From Tissierellia bacterium KA00581 (GTDB lineage Bacteria > Bacillota > Clostridia > Tissierellales > Peptoniphilaceae), in assembly GCA_001552895.1 (NCBI GenBank), contig KQ959659.1, positions 1-64,000 of the forward strand: 64,000 nucleotides of DNA, in the 5' to 3' direction. Below the pieces are notes generated by a model that did no database searches, had not been told where the DNA came from, and worked only from the letters and a program-made list of their open reading frames with translations. Numbering within the stretch: position 1 is the stretch's first letter; the number at the start of each line of letters is the position of its first letter. Shown piece by piece: positions 25,438 through 34,554 of the stretch. Both the position numbers and the translations under genes were made by a program.

Positions 25438-26637
25438 ATGACAAAAAGAAAAATGTATTTAAAAATGATTTTGAGTTCTTTTATTAGAAGAAAATCAAGA
25501 ATGTTTGTTGCTCTTCTTGCTGTTGTTATAGGAGCTACTATAATGTCAGGTCTCATCACAATATATTTTGATATTCCAAGACAATTAGGTAAAGAGTTTA
25601 GATCTTATGGAGCAAATTTTGTTTGTTTACCTAATGAAGGTAAAATAACACAACAAGATTATGATAAATTAAAAACTTTAATTAAAGATAAAAATGTAGT
25701 AGGTATTGCACCTTATAGATATGAAACAACCAAAATTAATCAAAAGCCATATATCTTAGCAGGAACAGATATGGATGGAGCTAAAAAAAATAGTCCATTT
25801 TGGTATATTGAAGGACAATGGGTAAAAAATGGCGATGAAGATAATGTAATGGTTGGTAAAGAAATAGCAAAAACTTTAGGATTGTCTATAGGTGATAAGA
25901 TTAAAGTTGAAGGTGTAAAGCATGGTAAAAGTGCGGTAGCATCTAGCGTTTCTGATTCTGCTCAAAAGAGTAAAGAAAAAAATACTGGAGATGACTTTTA
26001 TGAAGCTTCTTTAACAGTAAAGGGAATTGTAACTACAGGTGGAAAAGAAGAATCTTTTATATTTCTTAATTTAGAAAAGCTAAATAAAATAGTTGAAGAT
26101 GATACAAAAATTGATTCAATTGAATGTAGTATAGAATCTAATCATGTTGAACTTGAAAAATTGGCAAAAGATATAAATAAACAAATACCTAATATGATAG
26201 GTAGTACAGTTAAAAGAGTTACTCAATCACAAGATACTGTACTTAGTAAATTGACAGCTCTTATCTTGTTAGTTAATGTTGTAATTTTAATTTTAACTAT
26301 AATTTCTGTTTCTACTACAATGATTGCTATGATTGCAGAACGTAAAAAAGAAATTGGATTGAAAAAAGCACTTGGAGCTCATAATAAAGAAATTATAATG
26401 GATTTTATAGGCGAAAGTGTTTTGTTAGGTTTAGTTGGAGGATTTATTGGTGTTATATTAGGATTTGAATTTGCACAAAGAGTAAGTCTTAGTGTATTTG
26501 GTCGAACAATAACATTTCAATATTTATTAATTCCAGTTATTATGTTAGTTTCAGTATTGGTAACAACTATAGGTTCTATGATACCAGTTAGAAAAGCTAT
26601 TGAAATAGATCCTGCTATAGTTTTAAAAGGAGAATAA
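25438..26637 (+). CDS. ABC transporter permease (FtsX/MacB type), second subunit
   Basis: 399 residues with the same layout as its upstream neighbour: one N-terminal helix, extracytoplasmic domain, three C-terminal helices, and the coupling segment AERKKEIGLKKALGAHN. It is not a close copy of the first, so the two could form a heterodimer. The ATPase gene follows after 1 base. AGGA lies before the ATG, overlapping the previous stop region. Confidence 0.87.
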   Translation: MTKRKMYLKMILSSFIRRKSRMFVALLAVVIGATIMSGLITIYFDIPRQLGKEFRSYGANFVCLPNEGKITQQDYDKLKTLIKDKNVVGIAPYRYETTKINQKPYILAGTDMDGAKKNSPFWYIEGQWVKNGDEDNVMVGKEIAKTLGLSIGDKIKVEGVKHGKSAVASSVSDSAQKSKEKNTGDDFYEASLTVKGIVTTGGKEESFIFLNLEKLNKIVEDDTKIDSIECSIESNHVELEKLAKDINKQIPNMIGSTVKRVTQSQDTVLSKLTALILLVNVVILILTIISVSTTMIAMIAERKKEIGLKKALGAHNKEIIMDFIGESVLLGLVGGFIGVILGFEFAQRVSLSVFGRTITFQYLLIPVIMLVSVLVTTIGSMIPVRKAIEIDPAIVLKGE

Positions 26638-26638
26638 T

Positions 26639-27319
26639 ATGGACGATAAACAAAAAGTTATATTAGAGCTTAAGGATATATCTAAAATTTACGGCTCTCT
26701 TCATGCATTAAGTCATATAAATTTAAAAGTAAAAAAAGGAGAATGGCTTGCTATAATGGGTTCATCAGGTTCTGGGAAAACAACAATGATGAATATTATA
26801 GGTTGTATGGATAGACCATCAAATGGAGAGGTTTTAATTGATGGTAAAGATATTTCTAAAGAAAGTCAAAGAAATCTTACAGAAATAAGAAGAGATAAGA
26901 TAGGACTTATTTTTCAACAATTTCATTTAATAACTTATTTAACTGCTCTTGAAAATGTAATGGTAGCACAATATTATCATAGTATGATTGATGAAAAAGA
27001 AGCACTTTAAGCACTTGAAAAAGTAGGACTTAAAGAAAGAGCTAAACATTTGCCAAGTCAATTATCTGGTGGTGAACAACAAAGAGTTTGTATTGCAAGA
27101 GCTCTTATAAATAATCCTGAAATTATTTTGGCAGATGAACCAACTGGTAACTTAGATGAAGCAAATGAAATTATGGTTATTGAAATACTAAAAAAGCTTC
27201 ATAAGGAAGGTTCAACTATAATAGTTGTAACACATGATCCTGAAGTTGGAGATGTGGCACAAAGAAAGATAATATTAGATTATGGAAAAATTATAGATGA
27301 TAAAATATTGACAAAGTAA
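26639..27319 (+). pseudogene. ABC transporter ATPase interrupted by an in-frame TAA
   Basis: The reading frame is continuous from 26639 to 27319 except for one TAA at 27008-27010. The first part (123 residues) holds Walker A (GSSGSGKTT) and the Q-loop region. The second holds the signature LSGGEQQRV, Walker B ([12 protein letters not shown]) and the switch His (VTHD). The sequence around the stop reads KEAL-stop-ALEKVG, where a Glu (GAA) is expected, so one G-to-T change explains it. Walker A and the signature are thus split and neither piece should work alone. The ATPase at 29437 could replace it. A sequencing error is also possible. Confidence 0.85.
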
Positions 27320-27353
27320 AATACTTATGTTAGAATTTGATTTGAGGTACGAT

Positions 27354-27752
27354 ATGAAAAAAATATTTAAAGGAATTTTAATCTTTTCATTAATTTTTTT
27401 AATTTCATCTTGTGGAAAGAAAAAATTAAAAGATGGAAATTATGAAGGAACATATAAAGATGAAAATTCTAGTGTAAAGGTTAATATTACAGTAAAAGAT
27501 GGTAAAATTACACGTTGTACAAGAGAAGAAAGAGATTTAAAAAATGGCAAAAATCAAATAAAAGATGAAAATTATGCTAAAGATGATGGAGACTACAATT
27601 ATAAAATAGCACAAAAAGCTGTTAAAAACAGTAAAGGTTATGCAGATAAATTAGTAGAAGTACAAGATATTAACAAAGTTGACTCTGTAAGTGGAGCTAC
27701 TGTTTCTTGTAAAAGATTTAAAGAAGCAGTTAAAAATGCTTTAAATAAATAA
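27354..27752 (+). CDS. FMN-binding domain lipoprotein (likely flavinylated)
   Basis: 132 residues. The ATG at 27354 is chosen over an upstream ATG because GAGG sits 6 bases before it and MKKIFKGILIF begins a proper signal. The lipobox is ISSC (Cys20). The FMN-binding domain ends with VDSVSGATVS, the covalent FMN attachment motif where ApbE modifies the threonine (Thr116). No apbE is in the window. The protein would be a membrane-bound extracellular electron carrier, possibly reducing Fe(III) for the FTR1 permease. Compact relatives act in extracellular electron transfer. Confidence 0.87.
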   Translation: MKKIFKGILIFSLIFLISSCGKKKLKDGNYEGTYKDENSSVKVNITVKDGKITRCTREERDLKNGKNQIKDENYAKDDGDYNYKIAQKAVKNSKGYADKLVEVQDINKVDSVSGATVSCKRFKEAVKNALNK

Positions 27753-27767
27753 TTAAGGAGGTATTTT

Positions 27768-28226
27768 ATGTCTTTTTTGAAAAAAAATTTTTTTAATGCT
27801 TTTATTATATTACTTAGTATAATTTTAGCACTTACTCCAACAGTTATCGCACCAGTTTGTCCGATTATGGAAAATGGTATGAAGATGGGTTGTTATTATA
27901 GTAAAATTTTTGTTTTATATTTAGCTATAGCAATGATAATAATATCTTTAATTTCAATTTTTATTAATAATAGAATAGTAAAAATTATTTTGAACATAAT
28001 AAATATCATATGTGCGCTTTTCGTTCATTTAGTTCCCCAACAAATTGTAAAAATTTCTGTTGGTTTAACAAAAATGGGAAAGCCTAAATATATAGGACAT
28101 TGTATGAAATCCACAATGAATTGTGTAAAACATCATACATTTACCATAACATCTACTTTAGGTATCATTATAGCTCTTTTATCTATTGGATATGTAGTTT
28201 ATTTATTAATGAAAAAGGAAAGTTAA
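27768..28226 (+). CDS. DUF4418-like four-helix membrane protein
   Basis: 152 residues with four predicted membrane helices (about 8-28, 46-67, 68-88, 126-147). Cysteines lie in outer loops: PVCPIMENGMKMGC and HCMKSTMNCVKHH. That pattern fits the DUF4418 family, though the match is by eye. Function is unknown; the Cys/His/Met-rich loops suggest metal binding or electron transfer with the flavoprotein encoded 15 bases upstream. AGGAGG precedes the ATG. Confidence 0.68.
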   Translation: MSFLKKNFFNAFIILLSIILALTPTVIAPVCPIMENGMKMGCYYSKIFVLYLAIAMIIISLISIFINNRIVKIILNIINIICALFVHLVPQQIVKISVGLTKMGKPKYIGHCMKSTMNCVKHHTFTITSTLGIIIALLSIGYVVYLLMKKES

Positions 28227-28234
28227 TATAATAT

Positions 28235-29437
28235 ATGAGAAAGATAGATGTAAAATTTTTAGCTAAAGAGAATATAAGAAAAAAACCGCTTAGAAGTTTG
28301 TCATTAATTTCTATGATTGCGATATTTGTTGTTTTTTTATTTTGTGGAACTATTCTTTCAAAGAGTATTTCAAATGGAGTAAATAGTCTTTCAAATAGAC
28401 TTGGGGCAGATGTTATAGTTGTTCCTGAAGGATATAAAGCAAATATAGAAAGTGTACTTCTAAAAGGAGAACCAAGTCAGTTCTATTTACCAGATGGTAC
28501 TTTTGATAAATTAAAGAAAATTGATGGTGTTGAAGCTATGACTCCACAACTTTATGTAGCTACACTTTCGGCTTCTTGTTGTTCATATCCTGTTCAAATA
28601 ATAGGAATAGATTATGATACAGATTTTTTAATCAAACCTTGGCTTGAAAAAAGTTTAAATAGAAAATTAAAAGATGATGAAGTAATTGTTGGTAATCATA
28701 TTATTGGGGAAAGAAATTCAAAAGTTAAATTTTTTGAAGAAAAGTTAGATATAGTAGGAAGACTTGAACAAACAGGAATGGGATTTGATGCTACAGTTTT
28801 TGTTAATATGAAAACTGCAAAAAAACTTGCTAAAGCAAGTGAAAGGATTCAAAAAAATCCAGCTTCTGAAGGGGAAAAAATTTCAACAGTTTTATTAAAA
28901 TTAAAGCCTGGATATGATTCTGTAAAAGTTTCTAATAAAATAATGAAAGAGTATGCAAAAGATGGAATATTTGCAATGTTTAGTAAAAAATTTGTAAATG
29001 AAGTTTCTTCTAATTTAAAGGTTATTTCAGGATATATATATTTTTCTATTGTTGCAATATGGATTATGTCAATGATTTTAATGGCAGTTGTGTTCTCTGT
29101 TATTTTAAATGAAAGGAAAAAAGAACTTAGTATTCTTAGAATACTTGGAGCTTCTAAAAAGAAAGTATCAAATATAATAATGGCAGAGTCTTTTTACATA
29201 GGACTTTATGGTTCTATTGTCGGACTGTTAGTTGGAATATTAGCTATTTTTAGTGTAGTTCCTATTATACAAAAAAATCTAAATCTTCCTTTCTTGATGC
29301 CTTCTATATTAAATATATGTTTGATTGGAATAATAAGTTTATTAGTTGGAATTTCAATAGGATGTATTTCTTCTTTTAATTCTGTAAGAAAGATTAGTAA
29401 GACAGATGCATATTTAACTATGAGGGAGAATGATTAA
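28235..29437 (+). CDS. ABC transporter permease (FtsX/MacB type), third subunit
   Basis: 400 residues: N-terminal helix (about 22-42), extracytoplasmic domain with an unusual SASCCSYPVQ cysteine pair, and three C-terminal helices. LNERKKELSILRILGASK is the coupling segment. It shares its last base with the start of the ATPase gene at 29437, so the two form one transporter. It lies 8 bases after the DUF4418-like gene. Substrate unknown; the context is iron or flavin-linked redox. Confidence 0.87.
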   Translation: MRKIDVKFLAKENIRKKPLRSLSLISMIAIFVVFLFCGTILSKSISNGVNSLSNRLGADVIVVPEGYKANIESVLLKGEPSQFYLPDGTFDKLKKIDGVEAMTPQLYVATLSASCCSYPVQIIGIDYDTDFLIKPWLEKSLNRKLKDDEVIVGNHIIGERNSKVKFFEEKLDIVGRLEQTGMGFDATVFVNMKTAKKLAKASERIQKNPASEGEKISTVLLKLKPGYDSVKVSNKIMKEYAKDGIFAMFSKKFVNEVSSNLKVISGYIYFSIVAIWIMSMILMAVVFSVILNERKKELSILRILGASKKKVSNIIMAESFYIGLYGSIVGLLVGILAIFSVVPIIQKNLNLPFLMPSILNICLIGIISLLVGISIGCISSFNSVRKISKTDAYLTMREND

Positions 29438-30111
29438 TGGTTTTAAAAATTGAAAATTTATATAAAAAGTATATTAGAAAAAATGAATTTAATGCTCTTG
29501 ATGATGTTAATTTAGAAGTTTTAGAAGGAGAATTTATCTGTATAGTTGGAAAATCTGGAAGTGGAAAATCTACTCTTTTAAATATAATTTCAGGTATTCT
29601 TTCGCCATCATCTGGAAAAGTTTTATATGATGATAAAGATATTACCAAACTTACAGATGATGAAAAATCACTTTTTAGAAATCAAAAGATAGGGTTTATT
29701 CCACAATCAACAGTAACTCTTTCTACATTAAATGTACTAGATAATATTTGTTTACCATCTTTTTTAGGAAAAAATCAGATAGATAAAAAGGGAAGAGGAA
29801 TGTATTTGTTACATGAACTTGGAATTGAAAATTTAGAAAATTCTTACCCAAAAGAACTCTCTGGTGGAGAATTAAAAAGAGTTACAATAGCAAGAGCACT
29901 TATGAATGAACCAAAAATTATTTTAGCAGATGAACCTACATCTGACTTAGATGTACAAAATACAAAATATGTTTTAGATATTTTAAAAAAAGTATCTAAA
30001 GAACAAAATACAACAGTAATTTTGGCAACACATGATATGGCGTGTCTTGATTATGCAGATAAAATTTATACAATGGAGTCTGGAAAAATTACAGAAGGAA
30101 AAAATATATAA
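29437..30111 (+). CDS. ABC transporter ATP-binding protein, iron locus
   Basis: 224 residues, LolD/MacB size. All motifs are intact: Walker A GKSGSGKST, Q-loop IGFIPQS, signature LSGGELKRV, Walker [13 protein letters not shown] and the switch His in ATHD. It overlaps the preceding permease by one base. Since the first ATPase gene of the locus has a stop codon, this one may be the only working ATPase. A hairpin follows. Confidence 0.92.
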   Translation: MVLKIENLYKKYIRKNEFNALDDVNLEVLEGEFICIVGKSGSGKSTLLNIISGILSPSSGKVLYDDKDITKLTDDEKSLFRNQKIGFIPQSTVTLSTLNVLDNICLPSFLGKNQIDKKGRGMYLLHELGIENLENSYPKELSGGELKRVTIARALMNEPKIILADEPTSDLDVQNTKYVLDILKKVSKEQNTTVILATHDMACLDYADKIYTMESGKITEGKNI

Positions 30112-30149
30112 TTGTATTTTGATTTATAAAAATTAATATTTAGTATAAA

Positions 30150-30193
30150 ATAAATGGATATAAACTATAAAGTAGTTAATATCCATTTTATTT
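30150..30193. terminator. Hairpin terminator between convergent genes
   Basis: AAATGGATAT (30152-30161) pairs with ATATCCATTT (30179-30188), with further AACT/AGTT pairing inside. The tail TATTTTAAC is modest. It can serve the iron locus. Confidence 0.65.
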
Positions 30194-30323
30194 TAACTAA
30201 TTATTTAATTTAAAATTATTTTATATAATTAAAGTTATAAAAAAGCAAGATAAACGTATTAAAACACGCATACTATTTATTTTAGTTTAAAAGAAATACA
30301 ATATTTTTTAAAACTAAAATTAT

Positions 30324-31418
30324 TTATACATTAAATCTAAAATAAACTACATCTCCATCTTGCATTATATATTCTTTTCCTTCTAGTCTTACAAGTCCTT
30401 TTTCTCTTGCAGTTACCATACTACCAAGATTTATTAAATCATCATAATTTACAATTTCAGCTCTTATAAAACCTCTTTGTATATCAGAGTGTATTTTACC
30501 TGCAGCATTTAATGCAGTTGTTCCTATCTTTATAGTCCAAGCTCTTGTTTCTTCTGGTCCTGCTGTTAAAAAGCTCATAAGTCCGAGAAGATTATAGCTT
30601 TCTTTTATTAATTTTGAAACTCCACTTTCTTTAATTGACAAATCATTTAAAAATTCGATTTGTTCTTCTATTTCGAGTTCAGAAATTTCTTTTTCAATTT
30701 GTGCACTTATAACGACAACAGATGAATTTTCGCTCTTTGCAAAATCTTGTAAAATTTTTACATATTTATTATTTTTACCTTCGTCAATCATATCATCTTC
30801 ATTTACGTTAGCTACATAAATTATAGGCTTTATACTCAATAGTGAAAAGTTTTTTAATAATTTTTTTTCATCATCATTAAAAGATAAGCTTCTTATAGAC
30901 TTTCCTTGTTCTAAAACGGGAAGAATTTTTTCTAATAAATCAACTTCTGATTTAAAGCTTTTACTTCCTTTTAAAGACTTTTTTGCCTTTTCTAATCTTT
31001 TTTCAACCATTTCCATATCTGCTAAAATAAGTTCTAAATTGATTGTTTCAACATCTCTTAAAGGATTAATATCTCCATCTACATGTACAATATTTTCATC
31101 TTCAAAAGCACGTACAACTTCAACTATTGCATCAACTTCTCTTATATGTGATAAAAATTTATTTCCAAGTCCTTCGCCTTTACTTGCACCCTTTACTAAT
31201 CCTGCTATATCGTAAAATTCTATAACAGCAGGAATTGTTTTTTTAGAATTATATAGTTTTGTTAATTTTTCAAGTCTTTCATCTGGAACATTAACAAGTC
31301 CTATATTTGGATCAATTGTACAAAAAGGGTAATTTGCAGATTCAGCTTTTGCCTTTGTTATTGCGTTAAATAATGTACTTTTTCCAACATTTGGTAATCC
31401 TACTATTCCTAATTTCAT
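30324..31418 (-). CDS. ychF: Redox-regulated GTPase/ATPase YchF
   Basis: 364 residues, full length for the OBG-like YchF family. GLPNVGKSTLFNA is the P-loop, FYDIAGLVKGASKGEGLG is switch II, and a coiled-coil insert and the C-terminal TGS domain (TARAWT-like TRAWTI, IHSDIQRGFIRAE, DGDVVYFRFNV) complete it. The protein binds ribosomes and prefers ATP. AAGGAG lies before the ATG on the minus strand. It is convergent with the iron locus. Confidence 0.96.
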   Translation of the reverse strand: MKLGIVGLPNVGKSTLFNAITKAKAESANYPFCTIDPNIGLVNVPDERLEKLTKLYNSKKTIPAVIEFYDIAGLVKGASKGEGLGNKFLSHIREVDAIVEVVRAFEDENIVHVDGDINPLRDVETINLELILADMEMVEKRLEKAKKSLKGSKSFKSEVDLLEKILPVLEQGKSIRSLSFNDDEKKLLKNFSLLSIKPIIYVANVNEDDMIDEGKNNKYVKILQDFAKSENSSVVVISAQIEKEISELEIEEQIEFLNDLSIKESGVSKLIKESYNLLGLMSFLTAGPEETRAWTIKIGTTALNAAGKIHSDIQRGFIRAEIVNYDDLINLGSMVTAREKGLVRLEGKEYIMQDGDVVYFRFNV

Positions 31419-31527
31419 TGATAATCTCCTTTTAATCTTAATAGATATATTATATAATATTTTAAACTTTTTTAAAAGAGTTTAAATAAGTTTTATTTTT
31501 ATCATAATTTTTCATAAAAATAAAAAA

Positions 31528-32091
31528 TTATTGAGTTATTATAGGTAAAGTTATAGCTAAAAAATAATTTGTAATAGTTTCTGGTGATTGTATCATATTA
31601 TCTTTTATCCACCATTTAATTGTTTCTATAAAAGAGAGGCTAATGTGATTTTTTAAAAATTCTATTGGAACTTTATATATTTTTTTTCAACTAATATATA
31701 AGAGTCTATTATTTTATCTATATATTTTTTAAGATAACTTATAAATAGATAGCTACTTTCACAGTTTAATATTGCTGTTAAATTTTTTTGATGTTCTTTT
31801 AAGTGATATAAAATATGGCTTATTACTATTTTTGGATTATTTTTTTCATTTTCAAATTTTTTATTGCATTCTATCTTAAGCTCTGGTGAAAAAATATGTT
31901 CAAATACTTCTTTACATATCTCTTTTAATAAATCATCTTTAGTTTCAAAATGCATATAGAATGTGCTTCTTCCAATATCTGCAAGATTTAATATATCCTG
32001 CACTGTAATTTTATTGTATTTTTTTTTCTGAAAGTAATTGTGTAAATGCGTTAAATATTGCTTTTCTTGTTTTGTTTTGTTGTCTATTCAT
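31528..32091 (-). pseudogene. TetR family regulator with two compensating frameshifts in A/T runs
   Basis: The start ATG at 32091 follows GGAGG and gives MNRQQNKTRKAIFNAF. A T9 run on the plus strand (32019-32027) shifts the frame. The helix-turn-helix part (ITVQDILNLADIGRSTFYMHF) continues in another frame to a T8 run (31680-31687), where a second shift restores the C-terminal segment with FLKNHISLSFIETIKWW and a stop at 31528. Total length 564 is a multiple of three, matching an intact protein of about 187 residues. It is divergent from the metal ATPase pseudogene and probably controlled it. Slippage, real decay or sequencing error could explain the shifts. Confidence 0.8.
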
Positions 32092-32118
32092 AAAAAACCT
32101 CCGTACATTTTAAAAAAA

Positions 32119-32210
32119 ATGTTCAATATTAAACTTTTATGTAAAATTAGTTGTTGATTTTAAAGTTTTTAAATGTCAAAATAAAATCATACAAGATGTT
32201 CAATAATAAA
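32119..32210. promoter_or_regulatory. Divergent regulatory region with two ATGTTCAATA repeats
   Basis: ATGTTCAATATTAAA (32119-32133) and ATGTTCAATAATAAA (32196-32210) differ at one base. They flank the divergent promoters of the TetR and P-type ATPase pseudogenes. They may be operator half sites for the TetR protein. Confidence 0.5.
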
Positions 32211-32253
32211 TTAATTGTAATATTTTTGAGAATTAAAATCAAGAGGAGGTAAT

Positions 32254-34127
32254 ATGATAAATTCAATTTGTAATTTTTGTGAAAGTAAAAAAGGAACTAT
32301 AATTTCAAGTTTATTTTTTATTTTAAGTGTATTTTTAAAATTATTTAATTTAAATTTTAAGTATGCGATCTTTATTAGTATTATTATTTCAGGATTTCCT
32401 TTTTTAGTTTCTGCACTTCAAACAATATTTTTAGGTAAAATAAAAAATTCTCTTTTGATTTAAGTTGCATTAATAGCATCAATTTTAATAGGTGAATATT
32501 TTGCTGCTGCTGAGATTAGTATTCTTTTACAAATAGGTGAATTTTTAGAAGATTATACTATAAATAGGGCAAAAAAGGGAATTTCAAAGTTGATATCTTT
32601 ATCTGCTAAAAAAGTTAAAATTGTAAAAAAAGAAAATAACATTTCGACTTTGAAAGAAGTTTATGCTTCAAATGTTAAAATATCAGAGATAATAAGAGTT
32701 TTTTCAGGAGATATAATCTCCCTTGATGGAGTTGTAGTTTCAGGGCAAAGTGTAGTTGACCAATCAACTTTAACTGGTAATCTTTTCCAGTAGATAAAAA
32801 AGTAGATGATTTAGTTTATTCAGGAACTTTAAATTTATCTGGTAGCATTGATGTTTTAGTTACAAAAGAAGCAAAAGATTCATCTATACAAAAATTAATT
32901 ACAATTGTCCAAAAAGCACAAAAAGAAAAAGCACCAACTCAACGTTTAATTGATAAATTTGCAAGTTTACTTGTTCCTTTAGCTTTGATTATAGCTATAT
33001 TAACTTTTTTAGTAACATTATTTTTAGGTTTTGAAATAAGTGATTCAATAAATAGAGCTGTAACAGTACTTGTTGTATTTTGCCCTTGTGCATTATTTCT
33101 TTCAACTCCAACTGCAATAATGGCTGCTATAGCTATAGCTACTAAACATAATATCATAATTAAATCAGGTGAAGTTTTAGAAAAAATGGGAGAAGTTAAT
33201 AAAATAGCATTTGATAAAACTGGAACTTTAACATATGGAAAATTAATAGTAGAAGATATTGTAAATTTATCTAATATTTCAAATGAAAAGTTTTTAGAAA
33301 TAATTGTAAGTTTAGAATCAAAAAGTGAACATCCAATAGGAAAATCAATTTTAGAATTTGCAGAAAAAAATAGTATTTCCAATACAAATGTTGAAGAATT
33401 TAAAGTACTACAAGGAAAAGGAATAGAAGGTATTATATCTTCTAAAAAATATTTTTTAGGAACAGAAAAATATTTAAAAGAAAATTTTATAAGTTTTGAC
33501 AATAGTATGTTTCAAAAGTATAGAAATGAATCAAAATTAGTTATACTATTAGCAGATGAAGAAAATTTTTTAGACTTTATAACTCTTTGTGATACATTAA
33601 GAGAAAATTCTATATCTACTATAGAAGAATTAAAAAAATTGTCAGTAGAACCTATTCTTTTAACAGGAGATAATAAAATTTCAGCTAATTATTTTTCAAA
33701 AAAACTTGGTATTGAAAATGTAAAAGCTGAACTTTTACCAGAAGAAAAATTAAATAATATAAAAAAATTAAAAAAAGAAAATGTAGTTTGCATGGTAGGA
33801 GATGGAATAAATGATACTCCAGCATTAAAACTTTCAGATGTTTCTATTGCAATGGGAAAATTTGGTAGTGATATGGTCATTGATACAGCAGATATTACAC
33901 TAATTTCAGACGATATTTCAAAAATACCTTATTTAAAAAAGCTTTCAAATAAAACATTAAAAACAATAAAGTTCAATATAGCTATATCGCTTATTATAAA
34001 TATTGTTGCTGTTTTTTTATCTACACTTGGACTTTTAAATCCATTAATAGGAGCAATAATTCATAATGCAGGATCATTAATTGTAATTTTAAATGCAACA
34101 TTACTATATGATAGAAAATTTGATTAA
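32254..34127 (+). pseudogene. P1B-type heavy-metal ATPase, broken by a stop and a frameshift
   Basis: Fragments span 1874 bases, enough for an ordinary ATPase of about 624 residues lacking an N-terminal metal domain. A TAA at 32461-32463 interrupts the frame after the first two helices. Near 32778 one base is missing from the expected GGTGAATCT (TGES region), shifting the frame. The rest from about 32780 to 34127 is intact and holds CPCALFLSTPTA, the phosphorylation motif DKTGTLT, SEHPIGKS and GDGINDTPALKLSDVSIAMG. The CPC motif and C-terminal HNAGSLIVILNA suggest Zn/Cd or Cu export. AGGAGG precedes the ATG. The gene should be inactive unless the lesions are assembly errors. Confidence 0.87.
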
Positions 34128-34130
34128 ATA

Positions 34131-34168
34131 AAAAAAGACTTGAAAATAAAAAATTCAAGTCTTTTTTT
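34131..34168. terminator. Intrinsic terminator after the P-type ATPase
   Basis: AAAAAAGACTTGAA pairs with TTCAAGTCTTTTTT around AATAAAAAA. It is symmetric, with A and T runs on both sides. Confidence 0.9.
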
Positions 34169-34194
34169 ACATTTAGAGCTAAAAATGGTATAAT
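34166..34194 (+). promoter_or_regulatory. Promoter of gatCAB
   Basis: TTTACA (34166-34171), 17 bases, TATAAT (34189-34194), with an extended TGG before the -10. The -35 overlaps the T run of the preceding terminator. Confidence 0.75.
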
Positions 34195-34269
34195 CATATG
34201 TAGATTTAAAAAATAAAATTATATTACAAAATAGTATAATTGAAATTATAATTTAATAGGAGAAAAGGT

Positions 34270-34554
34270 ATGGTAAGTAAGGAAGAAGTAAAAAAAATAT
34301 ACGATCTTGCAAATTTAAAAGTTAGTGAAGATGAACTTTTATCACTTTCTAAAAAATTTGAAGATGTTTTTAATTTTGCAAATGAAATTATGAAGCTTGA
34401 TACAACAGATTGTGAAGATTTAGAAATTGTTGTAGAACATAATAGTCCTCTAAGAGATGATGTTATAGGAATGTCTGTTCCAAGAGAAGATGCTCTTATG
34501 AATGTTAAAGATAGAGAGTTTGGTTATTTTAGAGTAAAAAGGGTTGTGGAATAA
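34270..34554 (+). CDS. gatC: Asp-tRNA(Asn)/Glu-tRNA(Gln) amidotransferase subunit C
   Basis: 94 residues, normal for GatC. It starts with the family pattern EVKKIYDLANLKVSEDEL and ends LRDDV near 55-60 and FRVKRVVE. It stabilises the GatA-GatB complex that amidates Glu-tRNA(Gln) or Asp-tRNA(Asn). Its stop overlaps the start of gatA. AGGAGAAAAGG lies before the ATG. Confidence 0.93.
   Translation: MVSKEEVKKIYDLANLKVSEDELLSLSKKFEDVFNFANEIMKLDTTDCEDLEIVVEHNSPLRDDVIGMSVPREDALMNVKDREFGYFRVKRVVE

Noticed and set aside
26639-34127. Stop codon reassignment as the reason for several in-frame TAA codons
   Set aside because: Dozens of intact genes in the window end in TAA at the expected place, and other lesions nearby are frameshifts.
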